Part shown: piece by piece, positions 42,708 to 52,144 of the stretch
Layout of the letters: each line of letters opens with the position of its first letter
Numbering within the stretch: position 1 is the first letter of the stretch
From: Saprospiraceae bacterium
GTDB lineage: Bacteria > Bacteroidota > Bacteroidia > Chitinophagales > Saprospiraceae
Assembly: GCA_041392805.1 (NCBI GenBank)
Contig: JAWKLJ010000002.1
Coordinates: 2,557,001-2,621,000 of the forward strand
Direction: 5' to 3'
DNA length: 64,000 bases
Made by a program: the position numbers and the translations under genes
Notes under the pieces: generated by a model
Told to the model about the DNA's origin: nothing
Databases searched by the model: none
The model's input: only the letters and a program-made list of their open reading frames with translations

Positions 42708-44282
42708 CTATTTGCGTCTTTTGTAAATTTTTATGTCACCCAAAAAGGTCTCGTAGGTACCAAACCAATGTTTGAACCAGATGCGCTCAGGAAATAAACT
42801 TAGGGTATTAAAAGATTTTATCAAGTCGAAGTCGCCCTGATTTGCTAGTAATTGTTGGTAAAACTGGCACAGGGTCTCACTAGCGCAATTGTATACTTCC
42901 TCACAGCAGGCTGGCGTTTTGAAGGGGGTTGCGAAGAATTTCCAATAACGCCCATAATACGTTTCATGTACAATGAGGAAGTCGGCTGTCTCTGGGCTAT
43001 CTGTCACGTTTGTAGGCATGCCCGGTATTTGAGCATAAGTAGAATAATAAATGTTTCCATCCAAAGGGTGGTCCCTGAGGTAGCTCAAAGCCTGGTATCG
43101 CGTATCTTCCCAGAAGTTGTATTGAGAGGAAATGCTTAATCCCAGGGTATATACAAGGACAAATGAGAAAACCCAGTTGCGCCATTGTGCCTTAATTTGC
43201 CAGAAAAACCAGGCACTCATCAAGGCCATTAAGGGTAAGAAAACATTTGCTCTTCGGATAAAAGGGGTGTCAATATACCATCTTACCCCAAATTCCATTG
43301 CTAAGAAGCACAGGCATAACACAAAAGCAGGCCATTGGTCCGTCCACTTTTTTCGTTTTTTTATAAAAAGGGAGATGCCCAATACACTAGTCAAGAAGAC
43401 CCAAATACTTGTCCCCCCGATTACAGCCATCATATATAAAATTGGATTGTGGACCCAGTGATTATCTTGTGCTATGGCATTTTGGTTAAATTCCTGCGCC
43501 ACCAAAAAGGAATATTTTATATCCGCCCAACTAAAGGAAAATCCATGTATAAACAGGAATAAAAAGAGCACGCCAAGCATTAAACCAACACCCATTATAA
43601 TGGCTCGCCACAGGCTGATTTTTGATTGAAACACCAACATGAGGAGGCAAATACCGGTAATGCCCAGTAAAAGAAAGTCGAATTTTAATCCAAGCGTCAT
43701 TGCTAATCCGAAAGCAATAAATACCATCAAAAGAAAGCTTTTGTTGGTTCTTTTCAAGCCCGCTTCGTGGTAATATAGGCGAACCAAGGCAAAAAGGGTA
43801 GCATGCGACCAGCATACATAGGCGGCAGCTGGCAAGGCATAATGTGAATAAGTGATAGATAAGTCGAAGCTGGCCATTAAAGCCGCTGTCATCAATGCCA
43901 GTATTTGGTTGTCGAAAAGGAATAAAGCAAAATAGTAAAGAAGTAAAACAAGTAGCAGGTCATAAACAGTAGATAAAAAGCGACCAATCATGGCCTGTTT
44001 GGTATGGTAGCTAAGATCAAAGCCCAATTTTCCGCCAACATATAGCAAGATTGCCACTTGAAACCCATATGCACGGGTATTCCAAAAGCGGTAGGGTAGG
44101 GCCTGGCCATTTTTTCCACCCCATTGGTGCACATAATCGGCTGCTAAGCCAACATGCTGAAACTCATCAGGTTCGAGCACCACACCCCTCGGTAAGTCGA
44201 TCTCTCCCCAAAAAACTCCAGGAAGGCGAAGCGCAAGGCTAATCAACAAAATAATGGATAAGAAGCGATAAGCTTTTAACAT
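42708..44282 (-). CDS. GT-C type membrane glycosyltransferase-like protein
   Basis: A 524-residue polytopic protein with about ten hydrophobic segments and a C-terminal soluble domain of about 130 residues. The first loop has VLEPDEFQHVGLAADYV, with the acidic pair (here near residues 36-39) expected for a GT39-like polyprenol-phosphate sugar transferase; Asp in LPRG follows the usual hydrophobic start. The donor and acceptor are unknown. It starts 13 bases after the ppk1 stop and precedes btaA by 93 bases, so it belongs to the same leftward transcript. Confidence 0.75.
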   Translation of the reverse strand: MLKAYRFLSIILLISLALRLPGVFWGEIDLPRGVVLEPDEFQHVGLAADYVHQWGGKNGQALPYRFWNTRAYGFQVAILLYVGGKLGFDLSYHTKQAMIGRFLSTVYDLLLVLLLYYFALFLFDNQILALMTAALMASFDLSITYSHYALPAAAYVCWSHATLFALVRLYYHEAGLKRTNKSFLLMVFIAFGLAMTLGLKFDFLLLGITGICLLMLVFQSKISLWRAIIMGVGLMLGVLFLFLFIHGFSFSWADIKYSFLVAQEFNQNAIAQDNHWVHNPILYMMAVIGGTSIWVFLTSVLGISLFIKKRKKWTDQWPAFVLCLCFLAMEFGVRWYIDTPFIRRANVFLPLMALMSAWFFWQIKAQWRNWVFSFVLVYTLGLSISSQYNFWEDTRYQALSYLRDHPLDGNIYYSTYAQIPGMPTNVTDSPETADFLIVHETYYGRYWKFFATPFKTPACCEEVYNCASETLCQFYQQLLANQGDFDLIKSFNTLSLFPERIWFKHWFGTYETFLGDIKIYKRRK

Positions 44283-44295
44283 GGAATCCTAGCTG

Positions 44296-46356
44296 CTAAA
44301 CCTTTTCTTTGTTTTTCTGGCGAATGAAGCAATACTTATAAATATCGGCTTGAGCACGATGCTCAGGTTCGCCCTTTGTCGCCTGAACATAGGGGTTGTC
44401 CTGGGATTCATTAATGATCCTTGCTTTGGTATTATCCGCCAGTTGGAGGTTAATAATATCTCTTAGTTGCTGGTAGAGGACCTTATCATAAATCGGAAAG
44501 CCGACTTCTACTCTTCGATAAAGGTTGCGGGACATCCAGTCGGCGGACGCAACATACATTTTTTCCTGTCCGCCATTTCCAAAGATATACACCCTGGCAT
44601 GCTCCAGGAACCGGTCTACAATGCTAATAGCTCTAATGTTTTCACTAAGCCCCTTTACGCCCGGAATCAAACAACATATACCGCGGATAATCAATTGAAT
44701 ATGAACCCCAGCCTCACTTGCTTCGTAGAGTTTGTCGATCATGCCTTTATCCTCTAGGCTGTTCATTTTTAAGATCATATAAGCCTCTTTTCCTGCCTTG
44801 GCTTGGGCAATTTCCTCATTAATCAATTCCTTAAAGGTATTTCTAAGATTAAAGGGAGCCACAAGGAGGTGTTTGCAAGTAGGCATGATGATTTTCCGTT
44901 CCAATAGATCAAAGACCTGGCTAACCTCTTTGGTCAATCTGGGATCTGACGTTAACAAGGCATGATCACCGTAAATTTTAGCCGTTTTTTCATTAAAATT
45001 GCCCGTGCCCAAATAGGCGAAATGGGTCGGTTCTTCGGATCCAGCTTTGCTGATCAGCAGCAATTTAGTATGCACTTTAATGCCCGGATAACTATAAATA
45101 ACGGTAGCACCTGCCTTTTCTAATTCCTCCCCCCAAAACAGGTTAGACGCTTCGTCAAAACGGGCTTTGGCTTCGATAAAGGCGACTACTTTTTTGCCTT
45201 CTTTGCAAGCCTCCATTAAAGCTAAAACGATGGCTGATTTGGAGGCAACACGATAAAGGGTCGCTTTTATGGTGCTAACCGTTTCATCTTTAGCTGCTTC
45301 CATGATTAGTGCCGGCACATAATGGTATTGTTGATAAGGGAAATGCAGTAAATGGTCTTTTTCCTTCAAGGCATCCAGCAAGGAGTTGGCCCCTTCTAAA
45401 TCAGGATGTGGGACCGGTGGCATCGGTGGATAATGTAACTCGGGGTTATTGGTAGGATCGGGAAAACCGAAAAAGTCATTAAAATTGTGATAGCGAGCGC
45501 CTGGGATCAAGTCATTTTTCGTTAACCTAAACAACCGCTTCATTTTTTGTTTTACCCCTTCTGGCATGGCACTATCATACAGAAAGCGGGTTGGTAAACC
45601 GATGTTTCGTTCGGTTAATCCTTGCTTTATTTTTTCCAATAAATCCCCGGAATATTCATCATCAATGTACATTTCGGCATCTCTGGACATTTTTATGGCA
45701 TGGATGCTCTCAATGGGGTCGTCAAACCACTCCTGGCAATTGGCACTTATAATATCATCTAAAAAGGTAATAAAAAAGGGTGCTTTTTCGCCAGGTAAAC
45801 GGACAAATCTAGCCAGTTGATCACTGGGAATCTCAATCAGCCCTAATTTTTCCTGTCCCTTAAAGCTTACGATAAAATATAACTGCTTGTTTTTTAAAAA
45901 AGGGATCTCTTCTTCTTCAGGTTGAATTAAGACGGGATGAACAATAGGGTGTACCTTTTCAAAAAAGTACTGTTTGGAAAAAGCGACTTGAGCAGGGGTA
46001 AACGCCTCTTTTTTTATGAGGTGAATACCAACCCTTTCAAGTGCTGGCAAGAGGTCTGACCTGAAAATATGCCCAAAAGTTTCTTGTTGTTCCTGCACGA
46101 TTTTTCTAATCACCTTCAATTCCTTCTTCGGCCTTACATTCAGGGCCTTTCTGGTCGGCTTTCGCAACTCCTTGAAACTCCTAAGAGAAGCCACCCGCAC
46201 TCGGAAAAACTCATCCAGGTTTGAACTATAAATGGCTAAAAACTTTATACGTTCCAACAAGGGCACACTGAAATCTTGCGCCTCTTGGAGCACACGATGA
46301 TTAAAAGACAGCCAGCTAAGGTCTCGACTAATATACTTAGGCAGTTTATTTTCCAT
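44296..46356 (-). CDS. ppk1: Polyphosphate kinase 1
   Basis: The 686-residue enzyme makes long-chain polyphosphate from ATP. The N domain begins YISRDLSWLSFNHRVLQEA, and SSNLDEFFRVRVASL follows at 44-58. The autophosphorylated histidine is His429 in KVHTKLLL, within the first phospholipase D-like domain, and the ATP-binding GTGNFNEKTAKIYGDHAL follows. The second PLD-like half (ASADWMSRNLYRRVEVGFP) is intact. Length equals the family standard. It is first in the run ppk1, GT-C, btaA, btaB. Confidence 0.97.
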   Translation of the reverse strand: MENKLPKYISRDLSWLSFNHRVLQEAQDFSVPLLERIKFLAIYSSNLDEFFRVRVASLRSFKELRKPTRKALNVRPKKELKVIRKIVQEQQETFGHIFRSDLLPALERVGIHLIKKEAFTPAQVAFSKQYFFEKVHPIVHPVLIQPEEEEIPFLKNKQLYFIVSFKGQEKLGLIEIPSDQLARFVRLPGEKAPFFITFLDDIISANCQEWFDDPIESIHAIKMSRDAEMYIDDEYSGDLLEKIKQGLTERNIGLPTRFLYDSAMPEGVKQKMKRLFRLTKNDLIPGARYHNFNDFFGFPDPTNNPELHYPPMPPVPHPDLEGANSLLDALKEKDHLLHFPYQQYHYVPALIMEAAKDETVSTIKATLYRVASKSAIVLALMEACKEGKKVVAFIEAKARFDEASNLFWGEELEKAGATVIYSYPGIKVHTKLLLISKAGSEEPTHFAYLGTGNFNEKTAKIYGDHALLTSDPRLTKEVSQVFDLLERKIIMPTCKHLLVAPFNLRNTFKELINEEIAQAKAGKEAYMILKMNSLEDKGMIDKLYEASEAGVHIQLIIRGICCLIPGVKGLSENIRAISIVDRFLEHARVYIFGNGGQEKMYVASADWMSRNLYRRVEVGFPIYDKVLYQQLRDIINLQLADNTKARIINESQDNPYVQATKGEPEHRAQADIYKYCFIRQKNKEKV

Positions 46357-46447
46357 TATTCCAGCTTTAGTCAGGACGAAAGCTAAGAATTTAGCCCGGT
46401 AAAGCCAGTATTAATAGTGTTAATTGAACGTTAAGCTTAAAAAATCC

Positions 46448-47278
46448 TTAGAAATTGGTTGGACAACCAGTGCCTCGGCCGCCGAATGAGCCGACCTCTC
46501 CCAAATTAAAGGAAATGGTGACCATTCCGAAATAATACCAATCTGTAAATTTCCCACCACGTTTGTAAATGACATCCGCATCGTCAGGGTTAATAATCAG
46601 TGGATTGCTCAATTGGGCTGCTAATTGACCATTTCCCTCCAGGATATCCAAATAATTAACTTCATTTCCACTGACATCATCCAGGTAATCAGTGAAGAGT
46701 TTTCGACCAACAAATTCAACACCGAGAGTGAATCTTTTATTAAAGATAAATTTTAGGCCAGCCCCAATCGGAATTCCCACCTGGGCTAAACGATAAGGTG
46801 CTTCATATCCTGGTAGCCCTTGCCCTTCGGTTCCAATAGGTTGAAGATCAATGTATTCGCCATCAACTAAGGCTTTTGGATTGAAAAAATAAGCAGCAAC
46901 ACCTGCGGTCAGGTAAGGGACAAGCTGGAAGCCATTTTCCTGGCCAAGATGCAAGAAATTAAATTCGCCAGTTAAAGCAAGGTCGGTGATATCCGTTTTA
47001 AAATTAAGTCCCCTTTCCCTTCCTGGGACATTGTTATCATCACCTGTCAATTTTCCTTGGGTAAAGCCGATACGAATGGAGAAAGGTTTGCTAACATTGA
47101 ACCTGCCAAAAAGGCCGAAGGCTGGATTTAATTCTTCGAAATAAACGCCAAATTCATTGGCTGCCAAATCACCACTATACAGTGCGGCCCCACCAGAAAG
47201 ACCTAATTCGGCATATTGCGCAAAAGATAAACGACTAAATGACACAAAAACAATAAAAAAAAGGAGGGCTTTTTTCAT
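46448..47278 (-). CDS. Outer membrane beta-barrel protein (DUF6089 family)
   Basis: A 276-residue protein with signal peptide ending SFAQ. It matches the DUF6089 pattern found across Bacteroidota: AELGLSGGAALYSGDLA at the mature N-terminus, RIGFTQGKLTGDD, and alternating hydrophobic strands ending GMVTISFNLG. It probably forms an eight-stranded barrel; function unknown. Two cysteines at most are present, one at the extreme C-terminal CPTNF. It is transcribed towards ppk1 with 91 bases between. Confidence 0.85.
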   Translation of the reverse strand: MKKALLFFIVFVSFSRLSFAQYAELGLSGGAALYSGDLAANEFGVYFEELNPAFGLFGRFNVSKPFSIRIGFTQGKLTGDDNNVPGRERGLNFKTDITDLALTGEFNFLHLGQENGFQLVPYLTAGVAAYFFNPKALVDGEYIDLQPIGTEGQGLPGYEAPYRLAQVGIPIGAGLKFIFNKRFTLGVEFVGRKLFTDYLDDVSGNEVNYLDILEGNGQLAAQLSNPLIINPDDADVIYKRGGKFTDWYYFGMVTISFNLGEVGSFGGRGTGCPTNF

Positions 47279-47573
47279 AGAAATGAGATTATGGATTTAA
47301 ACGTAAAAAGAAACATACAAATTGCACATAAATACGGAACTAATCCAGCTAGGGTTACCAACTTCTTTCAAAAAAACTAATATTTAGCAACGATCTTTGT
47401 GCTTTCTTGAACGATTACATTATTCAGACCGTTTTTATGGGAAGATTTATTTCTTTTGCATAAAAATTTGGCAATGGATCATTTAAATAATAACCTTCTA
47501 TAGGCATTCGTACCCGGGTTGGTAGAAATGGTGAATTTTGCCCGGCAATGCCTAGAGAAACAAACATATTGAC

Positions 47574-49379
47574 ATGGGGATGCGAAGTGAACGGAACCAG
47601 GCGGCTAAAGCGCCTACCAAATTGAGCAAAGAGAAATTAAACAATGCCCTACATATTTTCAAGTATGTTTTACCCTATAAATGGGCTTTTATATTGGGGA
47701 TGGTTTTTCTTTCGGCAGGTAGCTTGATTTTTTTAGGGATCATGAAAGTGCCTGGCGAGATTTTTAATGTTATCTCAGGCGAATCGTCCTATAACCTTAA
47801 CCTCAATCAGCTGTTTGGAGTTATTATTTTACTCCTGGTACTTCAGAGTGTATTATCCTATTTCAGGGTACAACTATTTGCGATTGTTAGTGAAAAAAGT
47901 ATGGCTTTGCTACGCAAGGACCTTTACGAAAAAATGGTATCCTTGCCCATTTCTTTTTTTGAGGAAAGAAGAGTAGGAGAACTGACTAGCCGCATCACCA
48001 ATGATGTTACGGAGGTTCAAGGGGTGGTTTCAATTACTTTGGCTGAGTTTATTCGGCAACTTATCATTCTCATTGGGGGTATTTTAATTATTGTTTTTAC
48101 CATGCCCAAATTAGCATTGATCATTTTAGCCACTTTTCCTGTTGTCGTTATTGGCGCCATGTTTTTTGGTCGATACATCCGAAAACTGATGCGAGAACGG
48201 CAAGACCAGTTGGCGCTAACGAATGTCGTGGTAGAAGAAACTATGCAAAGTATTCAAACGGTAAAGGCCTATACCAATGAGTGGTTTGAAATGAAAAGAT
48301 ATGTAAAGAACCTGAATGAGGCCGTTCGGGTGTCTTTAAGGGCGGCGCATATGCGGGGCCTTTTCGCTTCCTTCATTATTCTGGTGATGTTTGGCGCCTT
48401 ATTCTTTATCATGTGGAAGGCAGCGCAGATGGTCATGGCTGAGGATTTACCCAAAGGCGGGTTGGTAGATTTTGTGGTTTTTACGGGGATAATTGGCGGT
48501 GCGATTGCCAGCTTGGGCAATTTTTACACCACTATAGTCTCTGCCATTGGTGCAACAGAACGAATGTTGGAGATTATCGGCATGGAATCGGAATTAAAGG
48601 TCCCCTCAGATTATAAAGCGCCCTCGCTTACCCTAAAAGGGGAAGTGGTGTATGAAGACGTTAACTTTTCTTACCCGACACGCAAAGATATCACTGTCTT
48701 AAAAAAAGTAAGTTTTCGGATTGAACCAGGTAGAAAAATTGCCTTGGTTGGGGCAAGTGGGGCAGGGAAATCGACTATTGTTCAGCTGCTGTTGCGGTTT
48801 TATGATTTGGATGAAGGCCGGATTTTGGTGGATGGAATGGATATCAAAAGTTTTGACATTTCAGATTATCGGCAACAAATTGCGATTGTACCGCAGGAGG
48901 TTTTACTTTTTGGCGGAACAATCAGGGAGAATATATTGTACGGTAAACCAAATGCGACGGCGGAAGAAATTGAAAATGCCGCTAAGATGGCCAATGCTTG
49001 GGATTTTATCACCAGCTTTCCTGAAGGCTTGGAGACGATTGTAGGTGAGAGGGGCATAAAATTGTCTGGGGGGCAACGCCAAAGAATTGCTATTGCCAGG
49101 GCCATCTTAAAAGACCCTGCTATTTTATTACTAGATGAGGCCACGTCTTCACTAGATGCTGAATCAGAAAAAGGGGTACAGGATGCGCTCAACAAATTAA
49201 TGAAAGGCCGAACCTCCATTATTATCGCCCACAGGCTATCAACGATTAGAGATGTTGACCAGATTTATGTCATCGAGGGGGGCGAAATCATAGAGCAAGG
49301 CACCCATGAGGAGTTGTCTGTGCTTGAAAACGGCGCTTACAATTCCTTGGCTAAACTCCAGTTTGAACCTATTGAATAA
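47574..49379 (+). CDS. ABC exporter, MsbA-like half-transporter
   Basis: A 601-residue protein with a six-segment exporter membrane domain (about 35-325) fused to an ATPase domain. Walker A is GASGAGKST at 393-401, the signature LSGGQRQRIAIARA lies near 498, and Walker B ILLLDEATSSLD follows near 518. This is the homodimeric MsbA/lipid exporter type found in all Bacteroidota. Lipid A core or another lipid is the likely substrate, but multidrug export cannot be excluded. murB follows after 6 bases, which supports an envelope role. Confidence 0.93.
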   Translation: MGMRSERNQAAKAPTKLSKEKLNNALHIFKYVLPYKWAFILGMVFLSAGSLIFLGIMKVPGEIFNVISGESSYNLNLNQLFGVIILLLVLQSVLSYFRVQLFAIVSEKSMALLRKDLYEKMVSLPISFFEERRVGELTSRITNDVTEVQGVVSITLAEFIRQLIILIGGILIIVFTMPKLALIILATFPVVVIGAMFFGRYIRKLMRERQDQLALTNVVVEETMQSIQTVKAYTNEWFEMKRYVKNLNEAVRVSLRAAHMRGLFASFIILVMFGALFFIMWKAAQMVMAEDLPKGGLVDFVVFTGIIGGAIASLGNFYTTIVSAIGATERMLEIIGMESELKVPSDYKAPSLTLKGEVVYEDVNFSYPTRKDITVLKKVSFRIEPGRKIALVGASGAGKSTIVQLLLRFYDLDEGRILVDGMDIKSFDISDYRQQIAIVPQEVLLFGGTIRENILYGKPNATAEEIENAAKMANAWDFITSFPEGLETIVGERGIKLSGGQRQRIAIARAILKDPAILLLDEATSSLDAESEKGVQDALNKLMKGRTSIIIAHRLSTIRDVDQIYVIEGGEIIEQGTHEELSVLENGAYNSLAKLQFEPIE

Positions 49380-49385
49380 GTGTAT

Positions 49386-50402
49386 ATGACCATACAGTGG
49401 GATGTTTCCTTACAACCTTTTAATAGTTTTGGCCTGGCAGCATGGGCCCGGCAGTTTTGCCTGATACAATCTATCCCTGACTTACAGGCCCTTTTGTTGG
49501 AAAATCGTACGCAGCCGGTGTTAATTTTGGGAGGCGGAAATAATTGCCTGTTTATTCGGTCTGTTTATCCCGGGCTGGTGGTCAAAAATGGCATTAAGGG
49601 CATAGAAATAGTGGAGGAAGACGAAAATGAAGTTTTATTGAAGGTTGGCGGAGGGGAGAATTGGCACGAATTGGTGCTGTGGTGTGTTGCTCATGGCTTT
49701 GGGGGAATTGAAAACTTGTCTTTGATTCCGGGTACAGTAGGGGCCGCGCCTATCCAAAATATTGGAGCCTATGGCGTGGAACTAAAAGATGTTTTTGAAA
49801 AGTTGGATGCAGTGTCGCTGGAAACGGAATTGTTGAAAACATATCCCAAGGTAGTCTGTGATTTTGGGTATAGAAGTAGTCTTTTCAAAAAAGCCTTAAA
49901 CGGGAAAGTTGTAATTTGCCACGTATATCTCCGACTCAGCAAGCAAAACCATCGCCTGAATACTTCTTATGGAGCGATTAATGACTTTTTAGAAGCGCAG
50001 GGGGTTGCGGAGCCGAGTATAGCTGCCATTAGTGAGGCCGTAATTGCTATCCGAAAATCCAAATTACCAGATCCTGCGGTGATAGGCAATGCTGGCAGTT
50101 TTTTCAAAAACCCGGAGATCCCTTTTGGCCAATTCCAGGAATTGAAAACGAAATTCCCGCATATTATCAATTATCCAGGTAGTGATGGGTTGGTGAAAAT
50201 CCCTGCCGGATGGCTAATAGAACAATGTGGCTGGAAAGGTAAAAGAGTTGGTAATGTTGGTTGTTACGAACATCAAGCCTTGGTTTTAGTGAACTATGGC
50301 GGCGCAACAGGTGAAGACTTAAAAGCACATGCCGATCGGGTTTCGGCTTCTGTGTTAGAAAAATTTGGCATTCAACTGACGCCCGAGGTTAATATGATTT
50401 GA
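49386..50402 (+). CDS. murB: UDP-N-acetylenolpyruvoylglucosamine reductase
   Basis: A 338-residue FAD enzyme that reduces UDP-GlcNAc-enolpyruvate to UDP-MurNAc. The FAD site VLILGGGNNCLF, IPGTVGAAPIQNIGAYG, YRSSLFK and the catalytic serine in GNAGSFFKNP are all present. YRSSLFK and the overall length mark the longer type I (E. coli-like) MurB. The ATG at 49386 is preferred over the GTG two codons earlier. It lies between an ABC exporter gene and a ybaK-type gene on the same strand. Confidence 0.95.
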   Translation: MTIQWDVSLQPFNSFGLAAWARQFCLIQSIPDLQALLLENRTQPVLILGGGNNCLFIRSVYPGLVVKNGIKGIEIVEEDENEVLLKVGGGENWHELVLWCVAHGFGGIENLSLIPGTVGAAPIQNIGAYGVELKDVFEKLDAVSLETELLKTYPKVVCDFGYRSSLFKKALNGKVVICHVYLRLSKQNHRLNTSYGAINDFLEAQGVAEPSIAAISEAVIAIRKSKLPDPAVIGNAGSFFKNPEIPFGQFQELKTKFPHIINYPGSDGLVKIPAGWLIEQCGWKGKRVGNVGCYEHQALVLVNYGGATGEDLKAHADRVSASVLEKFGIQLTPEVNMI

Positions 50403-50415
50403 AAACGAATCGTCC

Positions 50416-50886
50416 ATGAAGAAAACCAATGCTATCCGATGGCTTGAACGGTTCAGGTTTCCATATGAATTGCTTCCCTACACTTATGATCCTGAGCATC
50501 TGGATGTTGAGCATATCTCCGCATCGAATAACTTGGATGCGGCACAGGTGTTTAAAACCCTGGTATGTATCGGAGATAAAACGGGCCCTGTCGTTGCCGT
50601 CATCCCTGGAAACAAGCAACTTGTGCTAAAAAATTTTGCACAACTAACTGGGAACAAAAAAGTGGCTATGGCCCCGATGAAAGACTTGCAGACGCTAACG
50701 GGCTATATTCGAGGCGGTTGTTCGCCGCTGGGAATGAAGAAGAAATTCCCTGTTTATATAGACAAGGCTGCCTTGGAATTAGCCTGCGTATATGTCAATG
50801 CAGGCACCAGAGGCCTTCTCTTTGGAATGGCCCCGGAGGATTTGGCTACGGTGGCAGAAGGGTATTTCGGGGACATTGCGGAGTAG
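50416..50886 (+). CDS. ybaK: YbaK/EbsC-type Cys-tRNA(Pro) deacylase
   Basis: A 156-residue single-domain editing enzyme that hydrolyses mischarged Cys-tRNA(Pro). The opening KKTNAIRWLE, the substrate-site TLVCIGDKTGPVVAVIPG and the signature TGYIRGGCSPLGMKKKFPV are typical for the YbaK branch of the YbaK/ProX superfamily. Length is standard. It ends the ABC exporter-murB-ybaK run; a 374-base noncoding stretch rich in repeats follows. Confidence 0.95.
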   Translation: MKKTNAIRWLERFRFPYELLPYTYDPEHLDVEHISASNNLDAAQVFKTLVCIGDKTGPVVAVIPGNKQLVLKNFAQLTGNKKVAMAPMKDLQTLTGYIRGGCSPLGMKKKFPVYIDKAALELACVYVNAGTRGLLFGMAPEDLATVAEGYFGDIAE

Positions 50887-51034
50887 GGAGCTGGCTTGGT
50901 AGGACCGGAGGTTCACAAAATCGCTTTAGAGGCTCTTGTTCCCTGGCTGATCGACTCAGCACTCGCATGGGCTTCAGCCTTAGCTCCATTGCGGCCTCGT
51001 CGCCACCCCAGGCTCGCCGCTGCCACGCAGACTT

Positions 51035-51095
51035 GCAGACTGCACCGCAGACGCAGACTGCACCGCAGACGCAGACTGCACCGCAGACGCAGACT
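51035..51095. repeat. 18-bp tandem repeat
   Basis: GCAGACTGCACCGCAGAC occurs three times in succession (51035, 51053, 51071), with a partial fourth unit that runs into the palindrome. The copies are identical, which suggests recent slippage. Confidence 0.9.
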
Positions 51096-51123
51096 TTCCA
51101 AGTTTTAAAAACTTGGAAAGTCT
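51091..51123. repeat. Perfect 33-nt palindrome
   Basis: AGACTTTCCAAGTTTT (51091-51106), one central A, AAAACTTGGAAAGTCT (51108-51123). The 16-bp arms could form a hairpin stopping transcripts from both the rightward ybaK and leftward HAD genes, or be a REP-like element. Confidence 0.85.
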
Positions 51124-51260
51124 ATGCCCGCGCCCCCCGCCCCCTTAAGCTAAGACGGGAAAACCCCGAAAATTCCACAACATTTTCCCAACTTTTTTCA
51201 AAAAAAATGCAAAACACCTCTTTTTTCTAGCGAAATGGAAGCTCTTCCAATCCTTTTTCC

Positions 51261-51920
51261 TCATTGTCCACCCATTTCACGCCTAATCCAATCCATGCCA
51301 AGCTTGGTGTTTTCAAAGACCAAATCTGCTTCTTGCAAATCTGCAGCAGAATGTGAATTGCAAACCGCTAAAGTGAAAAACCCTGCTGCTTTGGCGGCCT
51401 TAACTCCTGCTACGGAGTCCTCCATGGCTAATCCTGCCGCAGGATCGAGCCCAATACGCTCTGCAGCCAGAAGATAAGGATCCGGACAAGGCTTCAAGTT
51501 GGGCATAACGTGATCGGCATGCACAATGGTCTGGAAAAAGGGCGCCAAGGGAACGGCCCCAAGCACGGCCGCTACATCAGGCTTGGAGCTAGAGGTAGCA
51601 ATGGCCAAGGGTACCTGATTGGTAAACCACTGCAAGGCTTCCATCACGCCAGGGAATACTTTTAACTCTTTCGCCACCAAGGCATAGTAGGTGTTCCGCT
51701 TTAGTAGTTGTAAATCAGTTACTTGTAAATTTAAATTGAATTCAGAAATCACATTCTCGGCCAGGTAGCGGTCGGATGTTCCAATCCATTGCTCAAACCA
51801 TTCCCATTCAAAGACTAATCCCTGATCGGAGAGTACGCGCAACCAAGCCTCGCCATGTAATGGCTCTGAATCAACAAGCGTGCCATCCAGATCGAAAACA
51901 ATGCCTTTTATATTCCTCAT
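51261..51920 (-). CDS. HAD superfamily phosphatase/phosphomutase
   Basis: A 219-residue HAD hydrolase from the ATG at 51920 (a TTG 15 bases upstream is also open). GIVFDLDGTLVDSEPLH carries the nucleophilic and general acid aspartates, AIATSSSK is motif II, KPCPDPYLLAAERIGLDP holds the motif III lysine, and AMEDSVAGVKAAKAAG is motif IV. The helical cap between motifs I and II makes it a subfamily IA enzyme of the beta-phosphoglucomutase/DOG phosphatase type. The sugar phosphate substrate is unknown. Confidence 0.92.
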   Translation of the reverse strand: MRNIKGIVFDLDGTLVDSEPLHGEAWLRVLSDQGLVFEWEWFEQWIGTSDRYLAENVISEFNLNLQVTDLQLLKRNTYYALVAKELKVFPGVMEALQWFTNQVPLAIATSSSKPDVAAVLGAVPLAPFFQTIVHADHVMPNLKPCPDPYLLAAERIGLDPAAGLAMEDSVAGVKAAKAAGFFTLAVCNSHSAADLQEADLVFENTKLGMDWIRREMGGQ

Positions 51921-51957
51921 TTTTTTTGATGGCAAAGATCACTTTTCTAAGTAGTAT

Positions 51958-52080
51958 GACGGAAACAAATGATACAACTTTTTTCAAAGATTCGCGAATA
52001 TTTTCACACAACTTCCATTCTGTCAGTTGCTTTGAAAATTTTAGCGAATCAAAAGTTGTATCATTTATTTTTTTTCCGTC
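51958..52080. repeat. 123-bp imperfect inverted repeat
   Basis: Left arm 51958-52006 and right arm 52033-52080 are inverted copies with short indels: both read GACGGAAA..AAATGATACAACTTTT from the outside, then AGATTCGC or GATTCGC, then a TTTTC end. The loop is about 26 bases. It fills the gap between the leftward FadJ and HAD genes, upstream of the HAD start. No coding content. Confidence 0.85.
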
Positions 52081-52144
52081 TCTAAGTGGAAATCAAAAAA
52101 AAGAGGGCCAATGCTATATAAAGTCTACGTTAAAAAAACGCTCC

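Larger units (their letters stand above)
50887..51260. other. 374-base gap with tandem repeat and palindrome
   Basis: A G+C-rich stretch (50887-51030) is followed by the 18-bp tandem repeat at 51035-51095, the perfect palindrome at 51091-51123, and a C-rich then A-rich tail up to the HAD stop. Open frames across it are low-complexity translations of the repeats and are not credible genes. Confidence 0.6.

Noticed and set aside
50718..51230. 170-codon plus-strand frame overlapping ybaK and the tandem repeat
   Set aside because: Its first part overlaps ybaK in another frame and the rest translates the 18-bp repeat into a Gln-Thr-Ala-Pro-rich stretch; no start support.
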